A DNA stretch of 64,000 bases from Actinomycetospora sp. NBRC 106378 (GTDB lineage: Bacteria > Actinomycetota > Actinomycetes > Mycobacteriales > Pseudonocardiaceae): NCBI RefSeq assembly GCF_030269685.1, contig NZ_BSTT01000007.1:220239-284238 (forward strand), read 5' to 3'. The notes beneath the pieces were generated by a model, which was not told where the DNA came from, did no database searches, and was given only the letters and a program-made list of their open reading frames with translations. This document shows positions 7,348 through 15,197 of this stretch, in pieces; the first letter of the stretch is position 1, and the number at the start of each line of letters is the position of its first letter. A program made the translations under genes and the position numbers.

Positions 7348-8667
7348 CTAGCGCACCACCCCGATGTTGACCCGCGAGTCGTGACCCACTCCCGCGACGA
7401 GCTTGCCCGGGTTCAGCAGGCCCTTCGGGTCGGTGGCGCGCGCCGTGTCGCGGGCGAGCTCCACCGACCGGTCCACGTACCACTGGTGCGGCGAGTGCAC
7501 CCCGACGCCGAGCGCCTCCAGTCGCGCCATCCCGGCGACCAGCTCGGCCTCGCCGGTGTAGCGGGCGACGAGCATCGCGCCCGGCCCGTGCGCGAACAGC
7601 TCCAGGTGCAGCCAGACGTCGCCGTCGTAGACCGCCCGCACCTCGTCGGGGCGGTCCCACAGCGGCCTCCCGGACGTCTCGAGGTGGAACCACGTCTCGT
7701 CCGGGTGGGCGCGCTGGAAGAACCAGACGGGGTGGTTGTAGGACATACCGGAGAGCCGGTCGGTCTCGGCGTAGTCGTCCACCGTCCCGACGACGACGCC
7801 TCCCGAAGCCTCGAGATGCGCCCGCAGCGCGGCCACGCCCGTCGTCGGGACGATGACGCGGAGGGACCAGCGGTCGGGGTCCAGGGGCGTCGTCAGCGAG
7901 GCCACCAGCGGCGGCTCGTCCCCGGAGGCCAGCCGGGGTACCTCGTCGAGGGCGAGCAGACCCCGGTGCGCGGCGACGAGGGCGGCGTAGGAGTCGAAGG
8001 AGGCGTACACCGCGGACCACTCCCGGGCCGGGTCGGTCCGCACCTCCACCTCGACGAGCACCCCGGTCACGCCGTAGACGTGGACGAAGGGGACCAGCTC
8101 CTCGCCGGTCACCCGCACCAGCCGACCGGACCCGTCCATGGGCGCGACCACCGCCGCGACCACGAACCCGTCGGAGGTCGTGCGGTGCTCGACCGTCCCG
8201 GTCCCGGCGCTGCCGCCGGCGACGAAGCCACCGATCGTCGAGGACTTCGTCGACGGGAACATCCACAGGTCGCGCCCCGCGGCGCGGCACGCCCGGTCGA
8301 TCGCGGTGAGCCGGGCGCCGGCACCGCAGGTCACCGTCGTGTCCCCCACGACGACCGTGTCGAGGCCCCGCAGGTCCAGCAGGATGCCGCCGTCGAACGG
8401 GGTGGCCTGGCCGTAGTTCCCGGTACCCGCGCCGCGCGGGGTGACCGGGACGTCGAGGGCGTGGGCGATCCGCAGCGCGGCGGCCACCTGCCCGGCGTCG
8501 GCGGGCCGGACGACGAGGTCGGCGACGTAGCGCCCGACCGGCAGCTTCTCGGCGAGCACCGGCGACATCCGCGACCAGTCCGACGACATCACGGTCCGCT
8601 GCCGCAGGTCGTCGGTCCAGGCGACGCCGGCCGCCGTCAGTCGCGCGGGGAGCTCCGCGGGGATCAC
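7348..8667 (-). CDS. FAD-binding (PCMH-type) oxidoreductase
   Basis: A 439-residue flavoprotein of the GlcD/vanillyl-alcohol-oxidase superfamily. The N-terminal half is an FAD-binding PCMH domain: VVRPADAGQVAAALRIAHAL, VTPRGAGTGNYGQ, then GGFVAGGSAGTGTVEHRTTSDG. The C-terminus ends ARATDPKGLLNPGKL, the usual closing motif. The substrate is unknown; family members oxidise hydroxy acids, alcohols or amine-type compounds. The GTG at 8667 overlaps the stop of the substrate-binding protein gene by 4 bases (GTGA), so the two are translationally coupled. Its placement among transporter and amidohydrolase genes suggests an oxidation step on the imported compound. Confidence 0.85.
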   Translation of the reverse strand: MIPAELPARLTAAGVAWTDDLRQRTVMSSDWSRMSPVLAEKLPVGRYVADLVVRPADAGQVAAALRIAHALDVPVTPRGAGTGNYGQATPFDGGILLDLRGLDTVVVGDTTVTCGAGARLTAIDRACRAAGRDLWMFPSTKSSTIGGFVAGGSAGTGTVEHRTTSDGFVVAAVVAPMDGSGRLVRVTGEELVPFVHVYGVTGVLVEVEVRTDPAREWSAVYASFDSYAALVAAHRGLLALDEVPRLASGDEPPLVASLTTPLDPDRWSLRVIVPTTGVAALRAHLEASGGVVVGTVDDYAETDRLSGMSYNHPVWFFQRAHPDETWFHLETSGRPLWDRPDEVRAVYDGDVWLHLELFAHGPGAMLVARYTGEAELVAGMARLEALGVGVHSPHQWYVDRSVELARDTARATDPKGLLNPGKLVAGVGHDSRVNIGVVR

Positions 8668-9821
8668 GGGAGCTTCACCCCGGCGTCGATGAACTCGTTG
8701 GTGTAGAGCGTGGTCGGGTCCGGGAGCGGACCGGCGGGCAGGGCTCCGGTGCCCTGCAGGACCGGGCCGAAGGTCGTCACGATCTGCGCCCAGCGCGTCG
8801 GGTCCATGCGTCCGAACACCCCCGACGACGGGTCGTTCGCCAGGAACGCCGGCAGCTCCTTCGCGGCGTAGTCGGCGACGCCGGCGGAGTAGCTCCACCC
8901 GGTCTGGTACTGGTCGACGAGGTCGACGATGAGCTGGTTGGTCGGTCCGGGATTCGCGAGGTAGTCGAGCTGGGCGCGCTGCATGATCGGCACGAGCTTC
9001 TGCAGACAGGGACGGAGCGTGTCGAGCCGCGCCTTCGAGACGGCGAGCGCCTCGGGGTAGACCGAGTACCCGACGTCGGCCAGCCGCTGGAACGCGATCG
9101 GCTTCGCCCACTGCCGGATCTCGTTCTGGTAGAGGTACGGCTCCGCGGTGGCGAAGCCCTGCTGCAGGATGCGCGGGTCGGACACGAAGCGCGCGGGCGT
9201 GCCGTCGTAGGAGAGGTCCTGCTGGGCCGCCGTCATGATCCCCTGCGCCTTCAGCAGGCCCGGGATGACGTCGCCGCTGGTCACCACCGGTGCCCCGCTC
9301 GCGGCAGCCTGCCGGATGGTCGTCGCGCCCGGGTGGCTCGCCGGGTCCCACATGAGGATCTGCGGGCTGGTGGTGATCTGGCTGGTCACCGTGACGACGG
9401 GCTGCTTCGCGCTCGCCGCGAGGGCGTCGTCGGAGGTGACGGCGCCGAGGGTGATGCTCGGGTCGACCGCCATCAGCGCCGACACCGGCTGGAACCCGAC
9501 GCTCGAGCCGCCCGGCCGGACCTCCACCCGCACGCCCGTGTCGACCCCCTGCGCGACGAGGCGCCCCGAGACCTTCTTCGCGCTCGCGTCGACCTGACGG
9601 TCCCCGCCGACGAGCGAGTACATGGCGCCGTGCTCGGCCTCGGGCTGCCAGTCCTGCTGCAGGACGACGGTGTCGGGGCAGCTGCCCCGCAGGTCCAGGG
9701 GGCCACCGGCCGGGGCGGCCGCCACCGTCGGGCCCGCATCGGTGGTGGACCCGCCGGAGCTGCAGCCCGCGACGGTCAGGGCCGCGGCGAGTACCACGGC
9801 GGCGAGGGAGCGACGGTGCAC
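8664..9821 (-). CDS. ABC transporter substrate-binding lipoprotein (NitT/TauT type)
   Basis: A 385-residue exported lipoprotein. The N-terminus (VHRRSLAAVVLAAALTVAGC) has basic residues, a hydrophobic core and a VAGC lipobox, so the mature protein is anchored through Cys at about residue 20. The body fits the NMT1/SsuA-like periplasmic fold used for nitrate, sulfonates, taurine and pyrimidine precursors (VVLQQDWQPEAEHGAMYSL, later YLYQNEIRQWAKPIAFQRLADVGY). The GTG start at 9821 has GAGGAA about 9 bases upstream. It directly follows the permease gene and overlaps the FAD oxidase gene by 4 bases. Confidence 0.85.
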   Translation of the reverse strand: MHRRSLAAVVLAAALTVAGCSSGGSTTDAGPTVAAAPAGGPLDLRGSCPDTVVLQQDWQPEAEHGAMYSLVGGDRQVDASAKKVSGRLVAQGVDTGVRVEVRPGGSSVGFQPVSALMAVDPSITLGAVTSDDALAASAKQPVVTVTSQITTSPQILMWDPASHPGATTIRQAAASGAPVVTSGDVIPGLLKAQGIMTAAQQDLSYDGTPARFVSDPRILQQGFATAEPYLYQNEIRQWAKPIAFQRLADVGYSVYPEALAVSKARLDTLRPCLQKLVPIMQRAQLDYLANPGPTNQLIVDLVDQYQTGWSYSAGVADYAAKELPAFLANDPSSGVFGRMDPTRWAQIVTTFGPVLQGTGALPAGPLPDPTTLYTNEFIDAGVKLP

Positions 9822-9841
9822 GGGGACGGGTTCCTCTCGGG

Positions 9842-10690
9842 TCAGCGGCCGTACCGGCGACCGACGACGAGCCGGTCGGCCAGGGCGAACGCGGAGAACA
9901 CGAGCACCCCGAACAGCGCGGTGAGGGTGATCGCGGTGAACAGGGCCTCCATCTGCAACTTCGTCGTGTACAGACGCAGCAGGCCGCCGATGCCGGGGTC
10001 GCCCTGCTGGAAGTAGAAGTCGGCGACGATGACGCCGATGACCGACAGCCCGGCGGCGTTGCGCAGCCCGGTGAAGATCGCGGGGACGGCCGCCGGGAGC
10101 TGCAGCTTGACCAGCCGCTGCCACCGGGTCGCCCGGTTCAGGGTGAGCACGTCGTGGGCGTCCCGGCTCGCGGACTGCAGCCCGAACAGCGTGTTCGAGA
10201 TCATCGGGAACAGCGCGATGATCACGCAGACCACCACGCGGGCGGTGAACGCGTACCCCAGCCAGATGCCGATCAGCGGCACGAGCGCCAGGATCGGGAT
10301 CGTCTGGAGGATGACCGCGTACGGGTAGAGGATCCGCTCGGCCCAGGACGACTGGCTCATGACGACCGCGTAGGCGATGCCGAGCACGACCGCGACCACC
10401 AGCCCGACCAGGGCGACGGCGGCGCTGCGGCCCAGCGCCTCGAACATCGGCCCGGCGATCCGGGGGTTCCCCAGCGCGACCCCGAACGCCTCGTGCGGCG
10501 GCGGCAGGAGGAAGCGCTGCGACGGCGACAGGACGAGATAGCTCACCGCGTACCAGATCACGACGATGCCCGCGACGGCCGCCGCGATCGGCGCGGAGCG
10601 GGCGAGGGCACTGCGCCACCACGGACGCGAGGGGGCCGTCGGCGACCCGTCGTCGGGAACGGTCCGGGTCGGCTCCACCAGCGCGGTCAC
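9842..10690 (-). CDS. ABC transporter permease (NitT/TauT type)
   Basis: A 282-residue membrane protein of the BPD_transp_1 class, with about six hydrophobic helices. The EAA-loop region is FGLQSASRDAHDVLTLNRATR followed by KLQLPAAVPAIFTGLRNA, which matches the SsuC/TauC subgroup. It forms the channel with the ATPase encoded just upstream, taking substrate delivered by the lipoprotein encoded downstream. The GTG start at 10690 overlaps the stop of the ATPase gene by 4 bases. A long frame continues upstream in this phase, but it is only the antisense-like shadow of the ATPase gene. Confidence 0.88.
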   Translation of the reverse strand: MTALVEPTRTVPDDGSPTAPSRPWWRSALARSAPIAAAVAGIVVIWYAVSYLVLSPSQRFLLPPPHEAFGVALGNPRIAGPMFEALGRSAAVALVGLVVAVVLGIAYAVVMSQSSWAERILYPYAVILQTIPILALVPLIGIWLGYAFTARVVVCVIIALFPMISNTLFGLQSASRDAHDVLTLNRATRWQRLVKLQLPAAVPAIFTGLRNAAGLSVIGVIVADFYFQQGDPGIGGLLRLYTTKLQMEALFTAITLTALFGVLVFSAFALADRLVVGRRYGR

Positions 10691-11424
10691 GCGGCCACCT
10701 CGCCGGCCAGGGCGGCCGACACGCGGCCGGTGAGCTCCGCGAACTCGGCGGTGTGCCGCAGGTCCGGGGGCCGGGGATGGGCGAACGGCACGTCGATCTC
10801 GTCGACGATCCGGCCTGGCCGCCCGCTCATGACGAGGACGCGGGTCGACAGGTAGACCGCCTCCGACACCGAGTGCGTGATGAAGAGCCCGGCGAAGTGC
10901 GTGTCGGGCGCGGCGAACAGGCGCTGCAACTCGGACTGCATCTGCAGGCGGGTGATCTCGTCGAGGGCGCCGAAGGGCTCGTCGAACAGGGCGAGCTGCG
11001 GGTCGGAGACGAGCGCGCGGGCGAGGGACACCCGCATCCGCATACCGCCGGAGAGCTGCCGGGGGTGCTGCTGGGCGAAGCCCTCCAGCCCGACGAGGGC
11101 CAGGGCGGCCCGGGCCCGCAGGCGGCGTTCCTGCTTCTCCACCCCGCGCAGCTCGCCGACGAGCTCCACGTTGCGCGCCGCCGAGCGCCACTCCAGCAGG
11201 GCCGGGTCCTGGAACACGTAGGACAGGCGCTCGGCGTCCACCCGGACGGTTCCCGACGAGGCGACGTCGAGCCCGGAGGCGAGGCGCAGCAGCGTCGACT
11301 TCCCGCAGCCGGACGGGCCGACGACCGACACGAACTCCCGCGGCCCGACGTCCAGCGACACGTCGTCGAGCGCCGTCGTCCCGGTGGCGAAGCGCTTCGT
11401 CACGGCGTCGAAGATGAGGGTCAT
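10687..11424 (-). CDS. ABC transporter ATP-binding protein (NitT/TauT type)
   Basis: A 245-residue ATPase. Walker A is GPSGCGKST near residue 38, the signature is QLSGGMRMRVSLARAL near 122, Walker B is LALFDEPFGALDE near 145, and the switch His lies in FITHSVSEAVYLSTRV. The compact size and FGALDEITRLQMQSEL segment match SsuB/TauB-type importers. It powers import with the permease and lipoprotein of the same operon. Start ATG at 11424 overlaps the end of the amidohydrolase gene by 4 bases, continuing the run of coupled genes. Confidence 0.9.
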   Translation of the reverse strand: MTLIFDAVTKRFATGTTALDDVSLDVGPREFVSVVGPSGCGKSTLLRLASGLDVASSGTVRVDAERLSYVFQDPALLEWRSAARNVELVGELRGVEKQERRLRARAALALVGLEGFAQQHPRQLSGGMRMRVSLARALVSDPQLALFDEPFGALDEITRLQMQSELQRLFAAPDTHFAGLFITHSVSEAVYLSTRVLVMSGRPGRIVDEIDVPFAHPRPPDLRHTAEFAELTGRVSAALAGEVAA

Positions 11425-12662
11425 ACGGTGGTCAGCTCCGGCAGGTCGACGGTGCGGGCGCAGCGGGTGTCGGCGACGACGCGGCCGCGGTGGACGACGA
11501 TCCGGGCGTCCGCGGCCCCGGCGAGGGCGTCGCCGAGGGGGTCCTCGGAGGTCACCGGGACGAGCACGAGGTCGCCGTCGCCGCCGTCGATCCCGAGGAG
11601 GCGCCGGGCGTCGGTGGTGACGGCGGCGAGTGCCTGGGCCGGGGTGAGGTGGGCGGCGGTGACCAGCAGCGACGTCGTCTCGAAGGCGTCCGCGCGGCCG
11701 ACCGGGTTGAACGGGTCGCGCAGGTTGTCCGCGCCGGCCGCGACCGGCACGCCCGCGGCGAGGAGCTCGCGCACGGCGGTGAGACCCCGCGGCGCCCGGT
11801 GGGTCACGTCGCGGGCCTGCAGGTAGAGGTTGGTGATCGGGTTGGTGACGACGCCGATCCCGGCGGCCACGATCCGGTCGATCACGCGGGTCCGCGCCGC
11901 CGGTTCCAGCACGCCGAGCCGGACGACGTGGCTCGCGGTGACCTGCTGGGTCAGACCGCGGGCGAGCACCTGGTCGGCGAGCTCGGCGACGTCGAGCCGG
12001 TCCGGGCCGTCGAGCCGCTCGTCGGCGTGCAGGTCGACGGGGAGGCCGGTGCGCTCCGCGACGTCGAGGAGGCGGGTCACCTCGTGGCGCGGGTCCGGTG
12101 CGAGGTGCGGACAGCCGCCGAGGACGTCGACCCCGTGGTCCACCGCCTCGTCGATCAGCGTCGTCGGGGCCTCCCAGTTGGGGAGTAGGCACAGCTGGAG
12201 GTCGACCGTGCCGCGGAGCCGGTCGCGCAGGGCGACGAGAGCGTCGAGGCCGGCGAGGCGGTCGCCCGCGTCGACCGGGCGGACGTCGACGTGGGTCCGG
12301 ATCGCGGTCGTGCCGTGCGCGAGACTGCGCCCGACCGCCGCCAGGGCACGGGCGGTGACGTCGTCCGGGCCGAAGGCCGGACTCATCGCCTTCCACGCGG
12401 CGACGGCGGCCGGCAGGTCGTGGCCCGTCCCGGCGGGGAGGCGCGCGGCGGTGAGGGCCTTGTCGAGGTGGGCGTGCGGCTCGGCCGGGGCCGGGATCGC
12501 CAGCCAGCCGTCGGCGTCGAGGGTGACCGAGCCCGACCCGCCGTCGGGAACGGGGAGCCGACCGCTCGTGCCGTCGACCCGACACACCCGGGCGAGGGCG
12601 TCCACCCGGGTGCCGACGAGGTGGGGGGTGTCCCCCGGCGACCCGACCACGATCGACGTCAT
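11421..12662 (-). CDS. Cytosine-deaminase-like amidohydrolase
   Basis: A 413-residue amidohydrolase-superfamily protein. The metal-binding start is EPHAHLDKAL (HxH), followed by a lysine-rich turn as in CodA-type deaminases. A second His ligand lies in PVDLHADERLD, a third in VTASHVVRLG, and the catalytic Asp in AAGADNLRDPF. The set of ligands is therefore complete. CodA relatives deaminate or hydrolyse heterocyclic amidines and amides such as cytosine, isoguanine or N-isopropylammelide; the true substrate is unknown. It is the promoter-proximal gene of the importer operon, opposite the XRE-cupin regulator gene. Confidence 0.82.
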   Translation of the reverse strand: MTSIVVGSPGDTPHLVGTRVDALARVCRVDGTSGRLPVPDGGSGSVTLDADGWLAIPAPAEPHAHLDKALTAARLPAGTGHDLPAAVAAWKAMSPAFGPDDVTARALAAVGRSLAHGTTAIRTHVDVRPVDAGDRLAGLDALVALRDRLRGTVDLQLCLLPNWEAPTTLIDEAVDHGVDVLGGCPHLAPDPRHEVTRLLDVAERTGLPVDLHADERLDGPDRLDVAELADQVLARGLTQQVTASHVVRLGVLEPAARTRVIDRIVAAGIGVVTNPITNLYLQARDVTHRAPRGLTAVRELLAAGVPVAAGADNLRDPFNPVGRADAFETTSLLVTAAHLTPAQALAAVTTDARRLLGIDGGDGDLVLVPVTSEDPLGDALAGAADARIVVHRGRVVADTRCARTVDLPELTTV

Positions 12663-12723
12663 CCGGCCTCCCACCTGGTATGTATTGATGCTGTCGATAT
12701 CCAGGCAGGACGGTAGGGAGCGC
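12663..12723. promoter_or_regulatory. Divergent promoter region between importer operon and XRE regulator
   Basis: Sixty-one bases separate the two starts, so promoters of both units overlap here. The centre (12679-12700) is unusually AT-rich for this genome, with TATGTATT and GATATC. CCTGG at 12674-12678 and CCAGG at 12701-12705 form short outer inverted arms around it; inner arms pair only with a one-base shift. This is a plausible operator for the adjacent XRE-cupin protein, but the symmetry is weak. Confidence 0.4.
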
Positions 12724-13257
12724 GTGTTGCCGCGTGATGACGCCCGGCAACGGGCCGGTGAACCCGACGGTGCCCTCGGACCGACGCTGCGGCGCGCCCG
12801 GCGCGAGCGGGGGATGACACTCGTCCAACTGGCCGCGGCCGCCGGGCTCTCGCAGCCGTTCCTGTCCCAGCTCGAGCTCGGACGGGCCCGGCCCTCGATG
12901 CGGTCGCTGTGGCGCATCGCCGAGGCGCTGGGGACCACGCAGCAGGCGCTGCTGGCCGGGGAGCCCGACCCCGTGCCGGTCGACGCGGGTGGCGCCGCCC
13001 GTCTCCTGCTGCACGACCCGGAGGGCGCGGACGTCACGGAGTTCGTCGGGGCGCCGACGGAGTGGGGCGAGTTCTTCACCCACGGGCGCACCGAGCTGCT
13101 CTACGTCGTGGCGGGGCGGTTCGAGGTGGAGCTCGAGGGATCGCCCGTCGTCAGCCTCGACCGCTGCGGGTCGATCTCCTACCCCGGCACCACCCCGCAC
13201 CGGTTCCGGCAGGTCGGGACGACCACGGGCATCGTCCTGGTGGTGCACGGTGGCTGA
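12724..13257 (+). CDS. XRE-family regulator with C-terminal cupin
   Basis: A 177-residue regulator. A helix-turn-helix of the Cro/CI type spans about residues 21-75 (TLRRARRERGMTLVQLAAAA, GLSQPFLSQLELGRARPS). A cupin-2 sensor domain forms the C-terminal half (LLYVVAGRFEVELEG, then YPGTTPHRFRQVG). Such XRE-cupin proteins usually control a neighbouring catabolic or transport operon in response to a small ligand. I use GTG at 12724 after TAGGGAG; the adjacent TTG at 12727 is an equally spaced alternative. It is divergent from the importer operon and overlaps the next gene by 8 bases. Confidence 0.85.
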   Translation: MLPRDDARQRAGEPDGALGPTLRRARRERGMTLVQLAAAAGLSQPFLSQLELGRARPSMRSLWRIAEALGTTQQALLAGEPDPVPVDAGGAARLLLHDPEGADVTEFVGAPTEWGEFFTHGRTELLYVVAGRFEVELEGSPVVSLDRCGSISYPGTTPHRFRQVGTTTGIVLVVHGG

Positions 13258-13798
13258 CCCGCTGGCCCTCCTCACGGCGTGGCTCCCCGACGGCGGCGCG
13301 ATGACGCTCGCGACGACGGCTCCCGACGGCGGCCCGCGGGCGCGCACCGTGCTGGTCACCGGTGTGGTCGACGGCGGCCTGCGCTTCCACTCCTCGACCC
13401 CGACCGGGAAGACCGTCGACCTCGCCCACGACCCCCGGGCCTGCGGGGTGTTCCACTGGTCCGACGCGGGACGGCAGGCGGTGGTGACCGGACGGGTCCA
13501 CGAGCTCGACGCGACGGTGTCGGACGCCGCGTTCGCGGTCCGGCCGCCGCACCTGCAGCGGGTCGCGTGGCTCTACGACGCGGTGCTCCCGACGCTGCGG
13601 GGTCCCCGGTACGAGGTCGACCCGTCCGCGCTCGACGCGACGACCGACGTCCCGGCCCGGCGCCCCGCGAGCTGGACCACCTTCGCGCTGGTGCCGACGA
13701 CGATCGAGGTCTGGCTCGGCGGACCGGACCGGGTGGCGTCGCGGACCCGGTACGTGCGCGACGGCGACACGTGGGCCGGGGTGCCGGTGCTGCCGTAG
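13250..13798 (+). CDS. Pyridoxamine 5'-phosphate oxidase-fold protein
   Basis: A 182-residue flavin-reductase/PNPOx-like split-barrel protein. The N-terminal block (AMTLATTAPDGGPRARTVLVTG and LRFHSSTPTGKTVDLAHDPR) matches the FMN-contacting part of PdxH-type enzymes. The C-terminus (PTTIEVWLGGPDRVASRTRYVR) resembles the PdxH dimerisation region. It may oxidise a pyridoxine-like compound or simply bind FMN; it is shorter than genuine PdxH (about 210). The GTG start at 13250 overlaps the regulator gene by 8 bases, so the two form one transcript. The stop codon abuts a family A palindrome. Confidence 0.75.
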   Translation: MADPLALLTAWLPDGGAMTLATTAPDGGPRARTVLVTGVVDGGLRFHSSTPTGKTVDLAHDPRACGVFHWSDAGRQAVVTGRVHELDATVSDAAFAVRPPHLQRVAWLYDAVLPTLRGPRYEVDPSALDATTDVPARRPASWTTFALVPTTIEVWLGGPDRVASRTRYVRDGDTWAGVPVLP

Positions 13799-13852
13799 GT
13801 GCGCGGCGCGCAGGTGAGCGGAGAGGCCGCTACAGCGACCTCTCCTGCTCAC
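13797..13852. repeat. Palindromic element family A, copy 1
   Basis: The element begins at the TAG stop of the PNPOx-like gene with AGGTGCGCGGCGCGCAGGTGAGC. It then forms a hairpin: GTGAGCGGAGAGG pairs with CCTCTCCTGCTCAC, and the loop contains a second pairing, CGCT with AGCG. The right arm lies inside the last codons of the convergent amidohydrolase gene (stop at 13830). Its leader matches copies 3 and 4. Position and structure fit a bidirectional terminator. Confidence 0.75.
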
Positions 13853-15065
13853 GGGCGACGTAGTCGCGCACCACCACCCGGCCGCCGACGACGACGTGCC
13901 GCGGGCGGCGCCCCGGGTTCGCCCAGAGCAGGCCGGCCAGCCGGTCGTGCACGCCCTCGTCGGCCGGCCCGGAGACGTCCCAGCACACGAGGTCACCCGC
14001 CGCACCCGGGTCGAGGTGTCCGAGATCGGGACGACCCAGGCCGGCCGCGCCTCCCGCCGTCGCGAACCCGAGGACCTCGCGGGCCGTGAGCGCGCGTCCG
14101 GCGAGCGGGGCGACCTGCATCGCGAGCCGGGCGTCGGCGAGCAGGTGTCCGGCGTCGTTCGACCCGCCGCCGCTGGTGCCGAGGCCGACGCCGACTCCGT
14201 CGTCGGTGAGCGCGGCGACGGGGGCGATGCCCCAGCCCATCGGCAGGTCGCAGCCGGGCGCGTGGGTGGCGCTCACCCCGGTCGCGGCGAGTCGGGCGCG
14301 CTCCTCGTCGGTGATCGCGCAGAGGTGCGCCAGGGTCACGTCGTCGGCGAGCCAGCCCCACTCGTCGAGCAGCTCCAGCGGACGCCGCCCGTAACGCTGC
14401 GCCGCCACCTCCACGTCGACCTGCTCGTTCGCCTGCGTCCGCCGCCGCAACCCGTGCCGGGCCGCGACCTCCCCGAGCAGCGCGAAGGTCTCGGGTGCGT
14501 CGGAGTGCACCCCGGCGGGTCCGACGGCGACCTGGCACCGGCCGCGGAGGGCGACGGCGATCGCCTCCGCCGACGCCGCCGCCTCCTGCGGGTCGTCGCG
14601 GGCGCTCCCCCGGACGAACACCAGGCGAGCTCCCACCGCGTCGGCGGCGTCGGCGACGGCGGTCGCGATCCCCACCCCGGCGTCGGGCAGGCCGGCGGGC
14701 CAGGTCAGGTGGTGGTCGGCGACCGTCGTCACCCCGCAGAGCACCGACTCCGTCAGCCCGACGCGCGCCGCCCGGTGGCACAGCTCCGCGTCCACGCCCG
14801 CCGCCGTGTACGCCGCCGCCATCGTCGGCAGCCACTCGCGCATCGGGACCCCGCGCGTGCCGGGCAGCGTCCGGAACAGCGACTGCATGAGGTGGTGGTG
14901 GGCGTTGACGAGGCCGGGCGTGACGATGCACCCGGTCGCATCGAGGTTCTCCGCGGCGGGCTCCGGCGTGGCGACGACGAGCCCGTCGGTCCCGACGTGG
15001 ACCTCCCCGCGCTCGATCTCCCGCGTCCCGGTCCAGACCAGCTCCGCGCCCCTGACGGTCAGCAT
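13830..15065 (-). CDS. Amidohydrolase-like protein of the 8-oxoguanine deaminase/TrzA group, metal site altered
   Basis: A 411-residue protein aligned by eye with TrzA/8-oxoguanine deaminase relatives: IVTPGLVNAHHHLMQSLFR near residue 48, LRRRTQANEQVDVEV, GWLADDVTLAHLCAITD, and GVGVGLGTSGGGSNDAG. The family's first HxH is present, as is one His in LAHLCAI. The His of the usual TH-x-AE motif is Gln here (TQANE), and the metal-binding Asp of LGTDG is Ser (LGTSGG). Two expected ligands are thus missing, so classical deaminase activity is doubtful. It is a lone gene, convergent with the PNPOx-like gene. Confidence 0.75.
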   Translation of the reverse strand: MLTVRGAELVWTGTREIERGEVHVGTDGLVVATPEPAAENLDATGCIVTPGLVNAHHHLMQSLFRTLPGTRGVPMREWLPTMAAAYTAAGVDAELCHRAARVGLTESVLCGVTTVADHHLTWPAGLPDAGVGIATAVADAADAVGARLVFVRGSARDDPQEAAASAEAIAVALRGRCQVAVGPAGVHSDAPETFALLGEVAARHGLRRRTQANEQVDVEVAAQRYGRRPLELLDEWGWLADDVTLAHLCAITDEERARLAATGVSATHAPGCDLPMGWGIAPVAALTDDGVGVGLGTSGGGSNDAGHLLADARLAMQVAPLAGRALTAREVLGFATAGGAAGLGRPDLGHLDPGAAGDLVCWDVSGPADEGVHDRLAGLLWANPGRRPRHVVVGGRVVVRDYVAREQERSL

Positions 15066-15161
15066 CCGCAGGATGATGCTCGAACCGGCCCACCCGTCGT
15101 CGGGAACGTGTCCCGATCGACGGGCACCGAGGAGGACACGGCCGGGACACGGCCGGGACGA

Positions 15162-15189
15162 GGTCCCCGGGGCCCGGGCCCCGGGGACC
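15162..15189 (-). terminator. Perfect GC-rich hairpin after the MDR oxidoreductase gene
   Basis: A 28-base perfect palindrome (GGTCCCCGGGGCCC and its complement) lies 9 bases past the stop of the leftward gene ending at 15198. It sits before the promoter region of the amidohydrolase gene. Just to its left there is a short tandem duplication (GACACGGCCGG twice, 15136-15158). It is a likely transcription terminator. Confidence 0.6.
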
Positions 15190-15197
15190 GCCGCGCG

